From contig DUON01000010.1 of the NCBI GenBank assembly GCA_012838805.1, forward strand, positions 65,072 to 129,071: DNA of 64,000 nucleotides. Direction: 5' to 3'. The notes under the pieces were generated by a model that saw only the letters and a list, made by a program, of their open reading frames with translations, had not been told where the DNA came from and did no database searches. Every line of letters begins with the position of its first letter. Within the stretch, counting starts at the first letter, position 1. Below, in pieces: positions 35,601 to 42,306 of the stretch. The translations under genes and the position numbers were made by a program. This DNA comes from Clostridiales bacterium (GTDB lineage: Bacteria; Bacillota; Clostridia; Christensenellales; DTU072).

Positions 35601-38141
35601 TATATTGGTGAGAGATTGACAATCAAAAAATGCCCTTTCCCCCACGGTTTCGGTTATTGGGAACAGAAGTCTTTTATTTTCTTCATGTCCGCTCTGCAAT
35701 TGCCTGCAATTTTCAAACGCGGAGATGCCGATACTCTTTACGAGGCTGGGGTTTGAGATTGAACCCGATTGTATGCTGTTCAAATTCACACAGCCATAAA
35801 ATGCATAATCGCCTATGCTTTCCACCGAATAAGGAAACTCAATTTGTGTCAAATTGGTGTTCCTATAAAAAGTGTACGGCTCTATCCGTTTCAAGACATT
35901 GTTATATCGGTTGAAAGTAATCATTAAGGAAGAGCAGTTATAAAACGCTTTGGCGCCTATCGTCTCCACCTTTTCAGGCACGGTAAAGTACAATAGGGAA
36001 GAGCAGTTAGAGAAAGCGCCTTCGCCGATTGTTTCAAGAAGTCTGTTGCCCTCAGAATCAATATCCACATTCAAGGTGGTCAAGTTCATGCTGTCACCCT
36101 CTTCCGCGGCAAAGGCGTAATCGCCAATAGAGACCAAAGAAGCGGGTAGAAGGATGTCCCTTATACTGAAGTTCCTATAAAAAGCATAGTCTCCGATTGA
36201 GTTAAGTTGACTTCCCGCTGTGATAAAATCCACAATCAAATATCTGCAATTATAGAAAGCGTAATCTCCAATGACTTGCACTGAAGCTGGAATGGTCACA
36301 TCCCTAAGATATGCGCAATTCTTAAAAGCGCTGTGACCGATATTCCATAGCCCTTCGGACAAGTTGATCTCTTCCAGTCCCATAAGTTCATCGCCTATGG
36401 AACTAAAAGCTGAAGCCCCTATGGTCGCAAGAGTGCCTTGTGGCAGTACGATTCTTTTTACTTTATGCGCACCGCTAAAGGCATAGTCCCCAATAACTTG
36501 TAGCTGGGAGTTTTCTACGAAATTCACTCCTTGAAGATTGGGCATATTATAAAAAGCGTACTCTCCAATGACCGACACCATGGAAGTGATAGTGACGCTG
36601 GTTAAATTTATGTTCCCTCTAAAAGCATTTGGACCTATAAACCTTGTGGTCATAGGCACGACATATTCAAAAAGCGGATTGCCTAAAGAATCTACTCCTC
36701 TATGAATGCCTCCCCTGTTGGGGAAATAAATTAAGGTCTCATTGTCCAATGAGAAAATGACTCCGTCATTGTCGCTAAATTGTTCATGATTCTCGGCTAC
36801 CGTAAACGCCCTTATGTTCGCATCCTTGAAAGACAAATAATTTATTGAAGTCATGCTTCGGGGAATGAAGAATTCCTCCAGCATCATGCATCCCGAAAAA
36901 GCGCCTTCACCGATTTGGGAAAGATTGGAGTTGTTTTCTATATTCACTTTGGAAAGGAGCATATCCCTGCCTGATTGAGAATCAAAAGCAAAAGCATAGT
37001 CTCCAATGGTTTCTAAAGACGACGGCAGGGAAATCTGCTGAATTCTCGTGCAGCCCATAAACGCCGCATCGCATATCTTTGTCAGCTGAGAGTTCTTTTC
37101 AAATCTGACGACAGAGAGTTCGCTGGTTTGAGAAAAAGCCATGGAACCTATATATTTGACGGTATTTGCAATAAAAATGTTCCTTAAACTCGATGTGTTG
37201 AAGACAGAATGCGCGTCCAAAGCCTCTTTATTGTTTATTTGGTCATAAGGAGTGTCATATCCTATGTATCTGACGGGGATACCGTCAATCTGCGCTGGGA
37301 CAAGCATATTGGTAAGATAAATCGCCGCTCTTGTGATATCGATTATTCTTATGGCATTGTCCACTCCGCCTTCATAGTCCGCTCTTTCAAATAAATAATA
37401 GTCCCTAATCTGATTTTGGCTCACCCACCATGCGTAAAGGGTAACATCGCTGGAGGGCATGACATCGGGGAAAATATAAGGCGTATTAAAGTTGGGGTCA
37501 TAGTACCAGCCCCCGAAATAATATCCATCTCTAACGGGGTCTTCGGGTATCTCATAAGCTTGGTTCATATAACCCGATACTATGTGATAAGGCTCTTTTT
37601 GCTCGTCGGTAATAAAAGTCATGTTATAGGTTCTTAAGGTATACACCGCGTTTATGACATAACTTTCCGTGATGTTTCTGATATCGATATTATTTAAGTC
37701 CCAATGTCCTTCATATCCCTCTCTTTCAGGCACTGAAGGCATATAATTGGCTAAGGACTCACCATAGGGAATGGTTCGGTATATGTATTCGTAAGTAGGT
37801 TGAGTAATCATGCTCGCCCTGAAAGTAATTGTCAATTCTCTGGGTTCCCAAGCAGCGTATAGAGTTATGGTCTCGGTAGGCACCTCGCTAGGATTAAAGG
37901 CGATGGTCCTCTCCTCGTTCAAGTACCATCCTGCAAAGTCATATCCCTCTTTTGAGGGAGGGTCGGGCAAGCGCACAAAAGTGGTATCGGGGGAAATTAT
38001 TATTGGTTTAATCTCATCTCCGCCGTCGGTATCAAAAATTATCCTCACGCTTTGGGTGGTACAACCGCAGACGATAAGCGCCGCTAATACCATAACGATG
38101 ATGAATACAAAGCTCTTTAATATTCTTTTTTGACTAGCCAT
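29655..38141 (-). CDS. giant lipoprotein with InlB repeats and about 60 BspA-type leucine-rich repeats
   Basis: This 2828-residue protein begins with a signal peptide ending in the lipobox VCGC, so it is anchored by lipidated Cys at about 26. Two or three InlB-type repeats (GYDFAGWYLNEERTIAF, GYYFGGWYYDPNFNTPY) occupy about 35-240. From about 250 to the end run BspA-type LRRs of about 23 residues, typical unit IGDYAFYNCxxLxxIxIP. Six blocks are closed by a Y-R-x4-W-x6-I cap (about 1614, 1884, 2240, 2526 and 2740) and each next block opens with a Y-L/x-G...IPxxIxGxxVxEIG motif; the last block is cut to one repeat. Host-glycan adhesion is likely, as for BspA. The DNA reflects this with a 69-bp periodicity of AAAGCATAGTC-like words. 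The start has AAGGAG. Confidence 0.9.
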   Translation of the reverse strand: MASQKRILKSFVFIIVMVLAALIVCGCTTQSVRIIFDTDGGDEIKPIIISPDTTFVRLPDPPSKEGYDFAGWYLNEERTIAFNPSEVPTETITLYAAWEPRELTITFRASMITQPTYEYIYRTIPYGESLANYMPSVPEREGYEGHWDLNNIDIRNITESYVINAVYTLRTYNMTFITDEQKEPYHIVSGYMNQAYEIPEDPVRDGYYFGGWYYDPNFNTPYIFPDVMPSSDVTLYAWWVSQNQIRDYYLFERADYEGGVDNAIRIIDITRAAIYLTNMLVPAQIDGIPVRYIGYDTPYDQINNKEALDAHSVFNTSSLRNIFIANTVKYIGSMAFSQTSELSVVRFEKNSQLTKICDAAFMGCTRIQQISLPSSLETIGDYAFAFDSQSGRDMLLSKVNIENNSNLSQIGEGAFSGCMMLEEFFIPRSMTSINYLSFKDANIRAFTVAENHEQFSDNDGVIFSLDNETLIYFPNRGGIHRGVDSLGNPLFEYVVPMTTRFIGPNAFRGNINLTSVTITSMVSVIGEYAFYNMPNLQGVNFVENSQLQVIGDYAFSGAHKVKRIVLPQGTLATIGASAFSSIGDELMGLEEINLSEGLWNIGHSAFKNCAYLRDVTIPASVQVIGDYAFYNCRYLIVDFITAGSQLNSIGDYAFYRNFSIRDILLPASLVSIGDYAFAAEEGDSMNLTTLNVDIDSEGNRLLETIGEGAFSNCSSLLYFTVPEKVETIGAKAFYNCSSLMITFNRYNNVLKRIEPYTFYRNTNLTQIEFPYSVESIGDYAFYGCVNLNSIQSGSISNPSLVKSIGISAFENCRQLQSGHEENKRLLFPITETVGERAFFDCQSLTNITLVNSLETVGKEAFAQCINLTDIAWGSSPSLKVLPNNLFEGCTSLQNFRIASSIESIEGNPFSNCSSLIGFTADSSNQYYKIEDNQGINVLYNKLGERTIALFPSGRSVAFQIPADVEQIAPYAFYTSRITSLTFAEGAALDIGDYAFSNNSYLTQVVISKRVKTIGEYAFNNCRYLSMITIDPDEDEDSNLIIGDYAFSHNSISEIIIPERVTIIGKYAFWGSYNLLNIEFDQSDSEKSLTIDDYAFYECSRITQLVFPSRLEEIKDFAFSWCVGLSDLVFAASDTKLELGRYVFDNCHMLREVVLPNRLTDMGSHIFANCYNLKRMEFESLQGTVFKEGGVEMGANIFENCNELRTVVIPSHFVKIGDYAFYGCQSIEDLVFLEGEMDLSIGKYAFSYCSAIDKFTIPARTTFIDDYAFYKSGLGSAALNAFKDGMSVIAYRQDLMFEDGEKELIIGEYSFADTNLFYVYLPQRVSQILSYAFKDNRNLMLFEFSDNSECVYIGEGAFENIGYGTIQNSNLNFKELTGYDRYALSEDIRIFALPDSVIEIGEYVFRNSSALREIILNEGLVTISQGAFYGCRGLTFITIPSTVEYIGDYAFYNCINLQNVEISIDGAYTLGSYSFSGCKSLTSLSLRMVSMIGDAPAYGCDNLELLEVDIQNPYYKTMNNVLYTKNVEYDSQPYGEDQLLILYPAGKQGSTYSISKNTIELGSKAFSGNRFLKSILIDVDETGGSVLIISEDTFENTAPELEFYVGGGMEYVYRQNIMWRTYTERIRSSSLSVENFIIEILPGDSESCRIIKYIGLAEAGDNLVIPSTIRGLRVKEIGQNAFSYNAILKTVRIPQGVTKIADRAFYNNVSLERVIISDSVQHIGEHAFYGCSSLIDVQLGDNSLLTTISNYAFQNCVSLETIRLPWRLRTIGMYSFAGSKDNQMALKEITFRKSLDNEISLLESIGNYAFQYCSQLSTITLPDSVTHLGTRIFNHCSSLTSVVVERGVNQSLTQLQNNDVFANTPKELMIYVYDAIKHEYIKARYWRNLAEKIDSIETLRDEYSIEIINKAYHAVNIVDYLGVLNQSTSEFEDLREELKLPETLNKKPLGYADYEQKTFTHFINDFDYTLEFKSYQTNNLRPILLYDELGREHTVMVEDVVFVLEGVRILKYLGAERNISLPAELQGLPVLEIGGYSFNYKLNSIQIPEGVLEIGDNAFRYSSSLASVNLPLSLIRIGNYAFYDTNISNLVFSNNTIEALNSSRLREIGNYAFYSNTLLGQVTVPPLVDRIGDYAFGSDGKRMQLEDVKFLGEEMIEIGRFAFAKTNIRTITLPSRLENIKDGVFKDCEYLVSVYMNDDSDTSRIVNLENQATSLFENCDFVKVYVMDNKLAYYRNNENWSRYGSRILSWDSMYDDFVISIIDSTNMIAELVHYLGENKDVVIPPMIGNYTIKSIGTYVFDYTIDSVTIPNTVETIRNYAFYKSSISQVIFESGSNLNTIEQYAFYGTGLESIVIPSSVGNINNHAFANTPLSSIEFEDIDSLPDQDIPALILASYCFSENHNLEEIQLPSRLYQIQEYAFYNNENLREVIFYDGILTVIENFAFAKCSSLIEIVIPYSVEALYNGVFSECTSLSEVYIMRGRDSSSSPTVPLTTAGAGLFNNVNNPFLKIYVPRYSLDGYRTMENWRVYAGYNEGGVPDPLVYPDYIIPNLISGDYAYTILDGGSIQLNKYRGEEVQLVIPAQMEIGGVSYSVKSIGRHFGNPFIKSVRLEAGYDQKINMFGFSDCVSLERVVLPNTIRDTGIGEYAFRNCYNLRTINLPADITEILQGTFQSCVSLKEIDIPYNVQFIRAFAFNGCSSLNRVYITRDRVEGGSSMFMNTPSALRVLVNPNHLSDYRTRTLWAEMGNQIIPNTTLYGSYAIEELQNQRIRILQFTGNTKAVYIPEYIQGKRVYEIVSHAFVDSVETIYLPEGSEIIYSNDIADKIVFI

Positions 38142-38205
38142 TCCCGCTCCTTAAAGAGAAAAACATTGCTAAAATATTATCTAAATAATAATATTATACA
38201 GATAT

Positions 38206-38235
38206 ATATTACTATGTTTCAAGAACACATGTCAA
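38206..38235 (-). promoter_or_regulatory. sigma-A promoter of the giant LRR lipoprotein gene
   Basis: TTGACA (38230-38235, minus strand) and TAATAT (38206-38211) are 18 bp apart. A second possible -10 (TATAAT) lies 18 bp after TTGAAA in the same stretch. Either would give a leader of about 45-65 bases. Confidence 0.55.
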
Positions 38236-38281
38236 GTATGAATACCGCTAAAAAAAGCTCAAAAAATTAAAGAGAAATTCC

Positions 38282-38309
38282 CCCCTCAGGCATTATTAAC
38301 GCTGAGGGG
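38282..38309 (-). terminator. hairpin after the aldo/keto reductase gene
   Basis: CCCCTCAG (38282-38289) pairs with CTGAGGGG (38302-38309) just after the stop codon of the reductase on the minus strand. The following T-run is broken (AATTTCTCTTTAATTTTTT), so termination efficiency is uncertain. Confidence 0.5.
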
Positions 38310-38315
38310 AAACTA

Positions 38316-39134
38316 TCAGAAATTAAAGGTATCAGGATGAGAGCCCATTCTTAAATCTCTGTTTAAGGATGAGATTAAATCCATGTCTTGTTGACTTAAC
38401 TCAAAATCGAATATTTGGGAATTTTCAATTATTCTTTGTCTATGTACTGATTTGGGAATAATGATAAGCCCACGCTGAAGATTCCATTTAAGTGCTATTT
38501 GGGCTTCCGTTTTGCCGTATTTGTCCGCCAATTCCTTGAGTTTGGGGTCAGTCAGCACTTTACCCTTGGCTATCGGACTCCATGCTTCGCAGGCAATGCC
38601 TTTCGATTGACAATACTTTATCACTTCAATATTTGTCAAATAGGGGTGTGTCTCAATTTGGTTGACGGCGGGAGGAATATCGGTATTCTTCATAAGCGTT
38701 TCCAAGTGATGAATCTGAAAATTGCTCACTCCTATGGCTTTTATTTGTTTCTTTAAGTAAAGCTTTTCCATGACTTTATATGAATTTACAAATTCTTCTT
38801 TTACGGGCCAATGAATAAGATACAAGTCCACATAATCGGTGTCCAGCTTTCTTAAGCTCTCTTCAAAAGCCTCTTGAACCCGTCTTGCCCTCATGTCGTC
38901 GTTCCATAGTTTTGTGGTGACAAAAATCTCTTCGCGGGGTATGCCGCTATCTTTTATTGCTTGCCCGACGGCTTCTTCGTTTTCATAAATCATAGCGGTG
39001 TCAATATGTCTATATCCAACCTCCAGCGCATCTCTAACCGCTTGATATGTCCTCTCTCCTGAACGGAACACTCCCAGTCCCAGTAACGGCATCTTGGTAT
39101 TATTGTTCAAGATTTTTACGCTTTTAATATTCAT
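38316..39134 (-). CDS. aldo/keto reductase
   Basis: This 272-residue cytoplasmic NADPH-dependent reductase is of the AKR (beta/alpha)8 family. The catalytic tetrad is complete: Asp45, Tyr50, Lys75 and His108 (in GYRHIDTAMIYENE, VTTKLWND, YLIHWPV). The cofactor motif is near IPKSVHRQRIIEN in the C-terminal third. The length fits the family. It starts 10 nt after the SIS-domain gene with GGAGG upstream and is probably cotranscribed with it. The substrate is unknown. Confidence 0.92.
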   Translation of the reverse strand: MNIKSVKILNNNTKMPLLGLGVFRSGERTYQAVRDALEVGYRHIDTAMIYENEEAVGQAIKDSGIPREEIFVTTKLWNDDMRARRVQEAFEESLRKLDTDYVDLYLIHWPVKEEFVNSYKVMEKLYLKKQIKAIGVSNFQIHHLETLMKNTDIPPAVNQIETHPYLTNIEVIKYCQSKGIACEAWSPIAKGKVLTDPKLKELADKYGKTEAQIALKWNLQRGLIIIPKSVHRQRIIENSQIFDFELSQQDMDLISSLNRDLRMGSHPDTFNF

Positions 39135-39144
39135 TTTTTACCTC

Positions 39145-40176
39145 CTATATAGTCAAAGTCACCTTTTTAAGACCTCTTGGCTTATCGGGGTCTTTGCCGC
39201 AAGCCTCAGCTACATAAGCAGCAAAAGCCTGTATGGTATTGATAAACAAAAGCGCCTGCGAATCTTTTTTGTAAGGAATTAAAAAGCCCTCGTCATGATT
39301 GTCATACATTTTTTGAATGTCCGTAAAAAGTATGATTTTTGCCCCGTCTCCCTTAAGTCTTGACGCCATAAGCTCAAAGTCCTCATTAAAAATTCCGTCT
39401 GGCGCCAGCATAATAACAACCCTTTCCTTTTCGATCAGCGCATAAGGTCCGTGAGCGAATTCGGCTACCGAATAGCACTTTGTCAGCTTATAGCTTGTCT
39501 CCATAAGCTTAAGCCCAAGTTCTTCGGCTATGGGTAACATTTCACCTCTTGAAAGTATAATAATATTGTCCATATCCTTGGTCTTTTCGGCAAGCTCTTT
39601 TACTCCCAAAAGGCTTTGGGAGAACAAAGTCATATCCTTACTTATCTTTTCAAAATCAGGCTCTTTTTCTTGGGCAAGCAAAGACGCCAGCAGACTAAGA
39701 TTCGCCACCTGCAGTGTAAAAGTCTTTGTGGCGGCTACACTTTTTTCCTCGCCGCAATTGAGGAACAAATGATAATCGGAGAGCTTGGCAAGTTCGGATT
39801 CTGGATTGTTTGTGACCGCCACCGCAACCGCCCCTTTTTCTTTAGCGGCTTGAACGGTCTTTATGACATCCGTACTCTGACCGCTTTGGCTTATGCCAAT
39901 GATAAGAGCGTTTTGAGCTTTTGTCATTTTTTGGTATTTTGTCGCCAAGGACATATCGAACTTGGATACGGCGATCCCTGTTTTCAAAGAACAGATATAT
40001 TTGAAATAGGCGGCGGCATTATTGCTGGTGCCTCTTGCAGCAGTATATATCAGTGAAATATTTTCTTTCTGAACCCTTTCCGCGATTGCTTTTGCAACCG
40101 CCAAATTGGTGGTCAAAACCTTTTGAAGCGCCTCGGGGGCGTAAAGCAACTCTTGCATCATTAAAGACATAGTCAT
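39145..40176 (-). CDS. SIS-domain sugar-phosphate isomerase (GlmS isomerase-domain-like)
   Basis: This 343-residue protein has two SIS domains as in the isomerase half of GlmS, without the glutaminase half. The sugar-phosphate loops are YTAARGTSNNAA and ISQSGQSTDVIKTVQAAKEKG. VTNNPESELAKLSDYHLFLNCGEEKSVAATKTFTLQ also matches GlmS-type isomerases and agaS/frlB-like deaminases. The likely role is conversion of an amino or keto sugar-phosphate in the cytoplasm. The start is ATG 40176 preceded by AAGGAG. Together with the reductase it may form a small sugar-phosphate pathway. The actual substrate cannot be told. Confidence 0.85.
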   Translation of the reverse strand: MTMSLMMQELLYAPEALQKVLTTNLAVAKAIAERVQKENISLIYTAARGTSNNAAAYFKYICSLKTGIAVSKFDMSLATKYQKMTKAQNALIIGISQSGQSTDVIKTVQAAKEKGAVAVAVTNNPESELAKLSDYHLFLNCGEEKSVAATKTFTLQVANLSLLASLLAQEKEPDFEKISKDMTLFSQSLLGVKELAEKTKDMDNIIILSRGEMLPIAEELGLKLMETSYKLTKCYSVAEFAHGPYALIEKERVVIMLAPDGIFNEDFELMASRLKGDGAKIILFTDIQKMYDNHDEGFLIPYKKDSQALLFINTIQAFAAYVAEACGKDPDKPRGLKKVTLTI

Positions 40177-40213
40177 ATTGCTCCTTATTTATAGTTTGAC
40201 TTTATTATATTAT

Positions 40214-40242
40214 ATTATAGAAAAGAAATCAATTTTTGTCTA
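40214..40242 (-). promoter_or_regulatory. sigma-A promoter of the SIS/aldo-keto reductase operon
   Basis: TAGACA (40237-40242, minus strand) and TATAAT (40214-40219) have 17-bp spacing, about 37 bases from the start codon. Confidence 0.65.
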
Positions 40243-40306
40243 AAGTTTAATTGTTTTCGGATTGTCGATTGATAAATTTATATAAGGCATATCGATAATT
40301 TTTCAC

Positions 40307-40335
40307 TTGACAACGGCTTAAGCGGTCACTATAAT
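40307..40335 (+). promoter_or_regulatory. full-consensus sigma-A promoter of the tRNA-Thr gene
   Basis: TTGACA at 40307-40312 and TATAAT at 40330-40335 are exactly 17 bp apart, a perfect consensus as expected for a stable RNA gene. The tRNA begins 32 bases downstream. Confidence 0.88.
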
Positions 40336-40367
40336 ATAGAGTGCGTAAACTCAAACAATAAACATAC

Positions 40368-40443
40368 GCTGATGTGGCACAGCAGGTAGCGCAACGCCTT
40401 GGTAAGGCGTAGGTCGGCGGTTCGAATCCGCTCATCAGCTCCA
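40368..40443 (+). tRNA. tRNA-Thr (anticodon GGT)
   Basis: Acceptor strands GCTGATG (40368-40374) and CATCAGC (40433-40439) pair perfectly. The anticodon stem ACGCC/GGCGT encloses TTGGTAA with anticodon GGT at 40401-40403, and the T-arm has GGTTCGAATCC. CCA is encoded at 40441-40443. It is a lone tRNA with its own promoter and terminator. No integration site or repeat of its 3' end was seen in the window. Confidence 0.95.
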
Positions 40444-40451
40444 ATAATTAT

Positions 40452-40476
40452 AAATCGCTCATTATGGGCGGTTTTT
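40452..40476 (+). terminator. intrinsic terminator after tRNA-Thr
   Basis: AAATCGCTCA pairs with TGGGCGGTTT around a 3-base loop with two G-T pairs, followed by TTTTTCTTT. It lies 8 bases after the encoded CCA. Confidence 0.7.
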
Positions 40477-40515
40477 CTTTATTTAGATCTTAAAAAAAAT
40501 TATGGGATAGAAATA

Positions 40516-40549
40516 AAAAAGGCTTGATTTTAGTTATTCAAGCCTTTTT
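40516..40549 (-). terminator. intrinsic terminator after the cation antiporter
   Basis: AAAAAGGCTTGA (40516-40527) pairs with TCAAGCCTTTTT (40538-40549) with a 10-base loop. On the minus strand it follows the antiporter stop by about 12 bases. The symmetric stem could also back up the tRNA terminator. Confidence 0.88.
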
Positions 40550-40561
40550 ATCGCAATGTTA

Positions 40562-41761
40562 TTAAGCTCTCTTTACCTTTTTTTTCTTTATCGGTAAATC
40601 TGGAATTTCGCCGGCTTTGGAGAGAGCTATCTTGGAAAGTGCAGAGCCTACAAGCTCATAGAATAAGACCGAACCCAATATAACCGTTCGAATTTGTTCG
40701 GCATAATGAGGTAGAGCCTGAGAGGCGACTATCATCAATCCCAACGCCACTCCCGCTTGGGGCAAAAGAGTGAGTCCAAGATATTTCTTCACGGTAGGAG
40801 GGCTTTTCATAACCACAGCCCCCAGCCAAGAACCGAACATCTTGCCGGTGGCTCTGGTTACTATATAAATAATTCCGATTAAGCCGACCATAGGTATAAC
40901 CCTGATGTCAAGCGATGCGCCCGACAATACGAAAAAGAGCATAAGTATAATGGGAGTCATAAGCTCTGATAGTTCTATCACAGAATCGGCTTCTTTAGAG
41001 ATATTTACCAAGACTCCGCCGAATATCATACATGTCATTAAGGACGAGGCGTCAAAATAATTGCTTAAAGCGGATGCAATGAATATCGTGCCCGCAATGG
41101 CGCACATTCGATTGGACTTTTTCTTAAAAAAGCGAAGAGGAATTAATAATATAAGAGCGGCGCCTACCCCTATGAGAGCGGAGATTCCTATGCTTATCAA
41201 CGGTTTCACAATGGCGGCATATAAATCAAACGCTCCTGTGGTCATTGATTTTGCCACATTGATAGCGAAGAAAAAGAGTATAAGCGCCAGCGCGTCGTCA
41301 AGCGCCACCACGCTTAACAGCATTTTGGTGACAGGTCCGTTGGCGCGGTATTGTTTAATTATCATTATGGTAACTGCGGGAGCTGTCGCCGTCGCGATTG
41401 TGCCAAACACCAAAGCAAGCGCCAAATCGACCTTAAAAGCGATAAGCCCAAGCGTAACCAGTACGCCGGCTAATATCCCCTGAAACAAAGTGATGACAAT
41501 GGACGCGACGCCTATTTCTTTTAGAAACGATATCTTAAATTCCGCCCCAATAAACAAGGCAATAAACGCCAACGCTATTTCGGATACTATGGCATTGATA
41601 CTGTTTACCGTATCCAGACTGAATACTCCCAAGACATGCGGACCGAATATCAGCCCAGCGATAAGATACCCTGTGACATTAGGCAGTCCTATCAGTTTTG
41701 TCAATCTTCCAAAAAGCAATCCGCAAAGAAGCATAATGCCTATATATAAAAGTACACTCAA
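40562..41761 (-). CDS. CPA2-type cation:proton antiporter
   Basis: This 399-residue membrane protein of the Na+/H+ or K+/H+ exchanger superfamily has about 12-13 helices. The N-terminus LIGLPNVTGYLIAGLIFGPHVLG and the middle LLSVVALDDALALILFFFAINV, with paired Asp in a transmembrane helix, are typical for KefB/NapA-like antiporters. There is no TrkA-N or TrkA-C cytoplasmic domain; regulation may instead come from the separate P-II-like protein encoded just upstream. The ATG overlaps the stop codon of that gene (ATGA at 41758-41761), so the two proteins are made in a fixed ratio. Likely roles are pH or salt homeostasis at the cytoplasmic membrane. The ion is unknown. Confidence 0.9.
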   Translation of the reverse strand: MSVLLYIGIMLLCGLLFGRLTKLIGLPNVTGYLIAGLIFGPHVLGVFSLDTVNSINAIVSEIALAFIALFIGAEFKISFLKEIGVASIVITLFQGILAGVLVTLGLIAFKVDLALALVFGTIATATAPAVTIMIIKQYRANGPVTKMLLSVVALDDALALILFFFAINVAKSMTTGAFDLYAAIVKPLISIGISALIGVGAALILLIPLRFFKKKSNRMCAIAGTIFIASALSNYFDASSLMTCMIFGGVLVNISKEADSVIELSELMTPIILMLFFVLSGASLDIRVIPMVGLIGIIYIVTRATGKMFGSWLGAVVMKSPPTVKKYLGLTLLPQAGVALGLMIVASQALPHYAEQIRTVILGSVLFYELVGSALSKIALSKAGEIPDLPIKKKKVKRA

Positions 41762-42105
41762 TTTTCCAGTCCCTTCCCAAAAGCGTATTCTAAATTAAGC
41801 ACAAACATTATCCCGGTGTCGGGTTGAGAAAAGTCAATGACTCTTTTTGTGGCATTCAATATAGTATCTTCTTGATCTTTGCGGATTACTGCAAATATCG
41901 TCTTTGTCTTTTCGTTCTCTCCATGGCGTAAATATTTGCGTATTGAATTAAAGAAAGAAATATCTTCCTCTTGCGAGCCAAGAAGACTCCGAGCCATGCC
42001 CGAACTTTCTAAAATTGTAGCACCGCAAATTTTTTCCTTTGCGTACTCACGCATTAAATCGCCAAGCTTTTCGGTTTGGTTTAATACCAATACAAATAAT
42101 TTCAT
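41758..42105 (-). CDS. P-II-like protein cotranslated with the cation antiporter
   Basis: This is a 115-residue protein with a P-II-like pattern: MKLFVLVLNQTEKLGDLMREYAKEKICGATILESSG for the first strand, helix and second strand, then a variable loop (SLLGSQEEDISFFNSIRKYLRHGENEKT) and TIFAVIRKDQEDTILNATKRV, ending TGIMFVLNLEYAFG like the other two P-II-like proteins at 16539-17222. The conserved T-loop Tyr of GlnB is absent. The start has AAGGAGAGG directly upstream, abutting a terminator hairpin. A regulatory subunit that gates the antiporter by sensing a nucleotide is the most likely role (inference). Confidence 0.72.
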   Translation of the reverse strand: MKLFVLVLNQTEKLGDLMREYAKEKICGATILESSGMARSLLGSQEEDISFFNSIRKYLRHGENEKTKTIFAVIRKDQEDTILNATKRVIDFSQPDTGIMFVLNLEYAFGKGLEN

Positions 42106-42220
42106 ATCCTCTCCTTATAAAAAAGAACAGGCTAAAACTGTTCTTTTGGTAATACTATTTTACAGTGTTTAAGAGTAAAAGAAGTCGACCTTTAGCCATC
42201 GCAACCGATTAAGTAATCGC
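42106..42220 (-). promoter_or_regulatory. candidate riboswitch/attenuator leader of the P-II-like/antiporter operon
   Basis: The predicted transcript runs from about 42220 to the ATG at 42105. It contains, in order, a 5-bp hairpin (CGATT and AATCG, 42206-42219), an 8-base element GGCTAAAG (42190-42197), and an intrinsic terminator (42121-42147) whose loop and first right-arm base read TTTTAGCC (42130-42137). GGCTAAAG can pair with this loop element (seven Watson-Crick pairs and one G-U), which would compete with or lock the terminator. The ribosome site AAGGAG (42111-42116) lies right after the terminator. No known riboswitch consensus was recognised. Confidence 0.6.
42121..42147 (-). terminator. 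intrinsic terminator inside the leader, just before the ribosome site
   Basis: On the minus strand AAAAGAACAG pairs with CTGTTCTTTT (perfect 10-bp stem, 7-base loop), followed by two more T bases. Since the only good promoter lies upstream at 42227-42255, transcripts must pass this hairpin, so it acts as an attenuator. It could also stop read-through from the MMPL gene. Confidence 0.8.
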
Positions 42221-42226
42221 TATAAT

Positions 42227-42255
42227 ATAATAGCTCTTTTTTTGTGCTTTGTCAA
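42227..42255 (-). promoter_or_regulatory. sigma-A promoter of the P-II-like/antiporter operon
   Basis: On the minus strand TTGACA (42250-42255) and TATTAT (42227-42232) are 17 bp apart. Transcription is expected to start near 42220, giving a leader of about 115 bases. Confidence 0.8.
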
Positions 42256-42306
42256 TTAAAAGAAGCTTTATCCAAGCTTATTTCAGCGGTTTTTTGGCAT
42301 TTTTAT

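Noticed and set aside
29655-38141. Regularly spaced words such as AAAGCATAGTC, CRISPR-like at first sight
   Set aside because: The spacing is about 69 bp and follows the 23-residue LRR period inside one open reading frame; copies vary at codon third positions and no cas gene is present.
40368-40443. tRNA-Thr as an integration site
   Set aside because: No integrase gene and no second copy of the tRNA 3' end were seen in the window, and the flanking genes look like ordinary chromosome.
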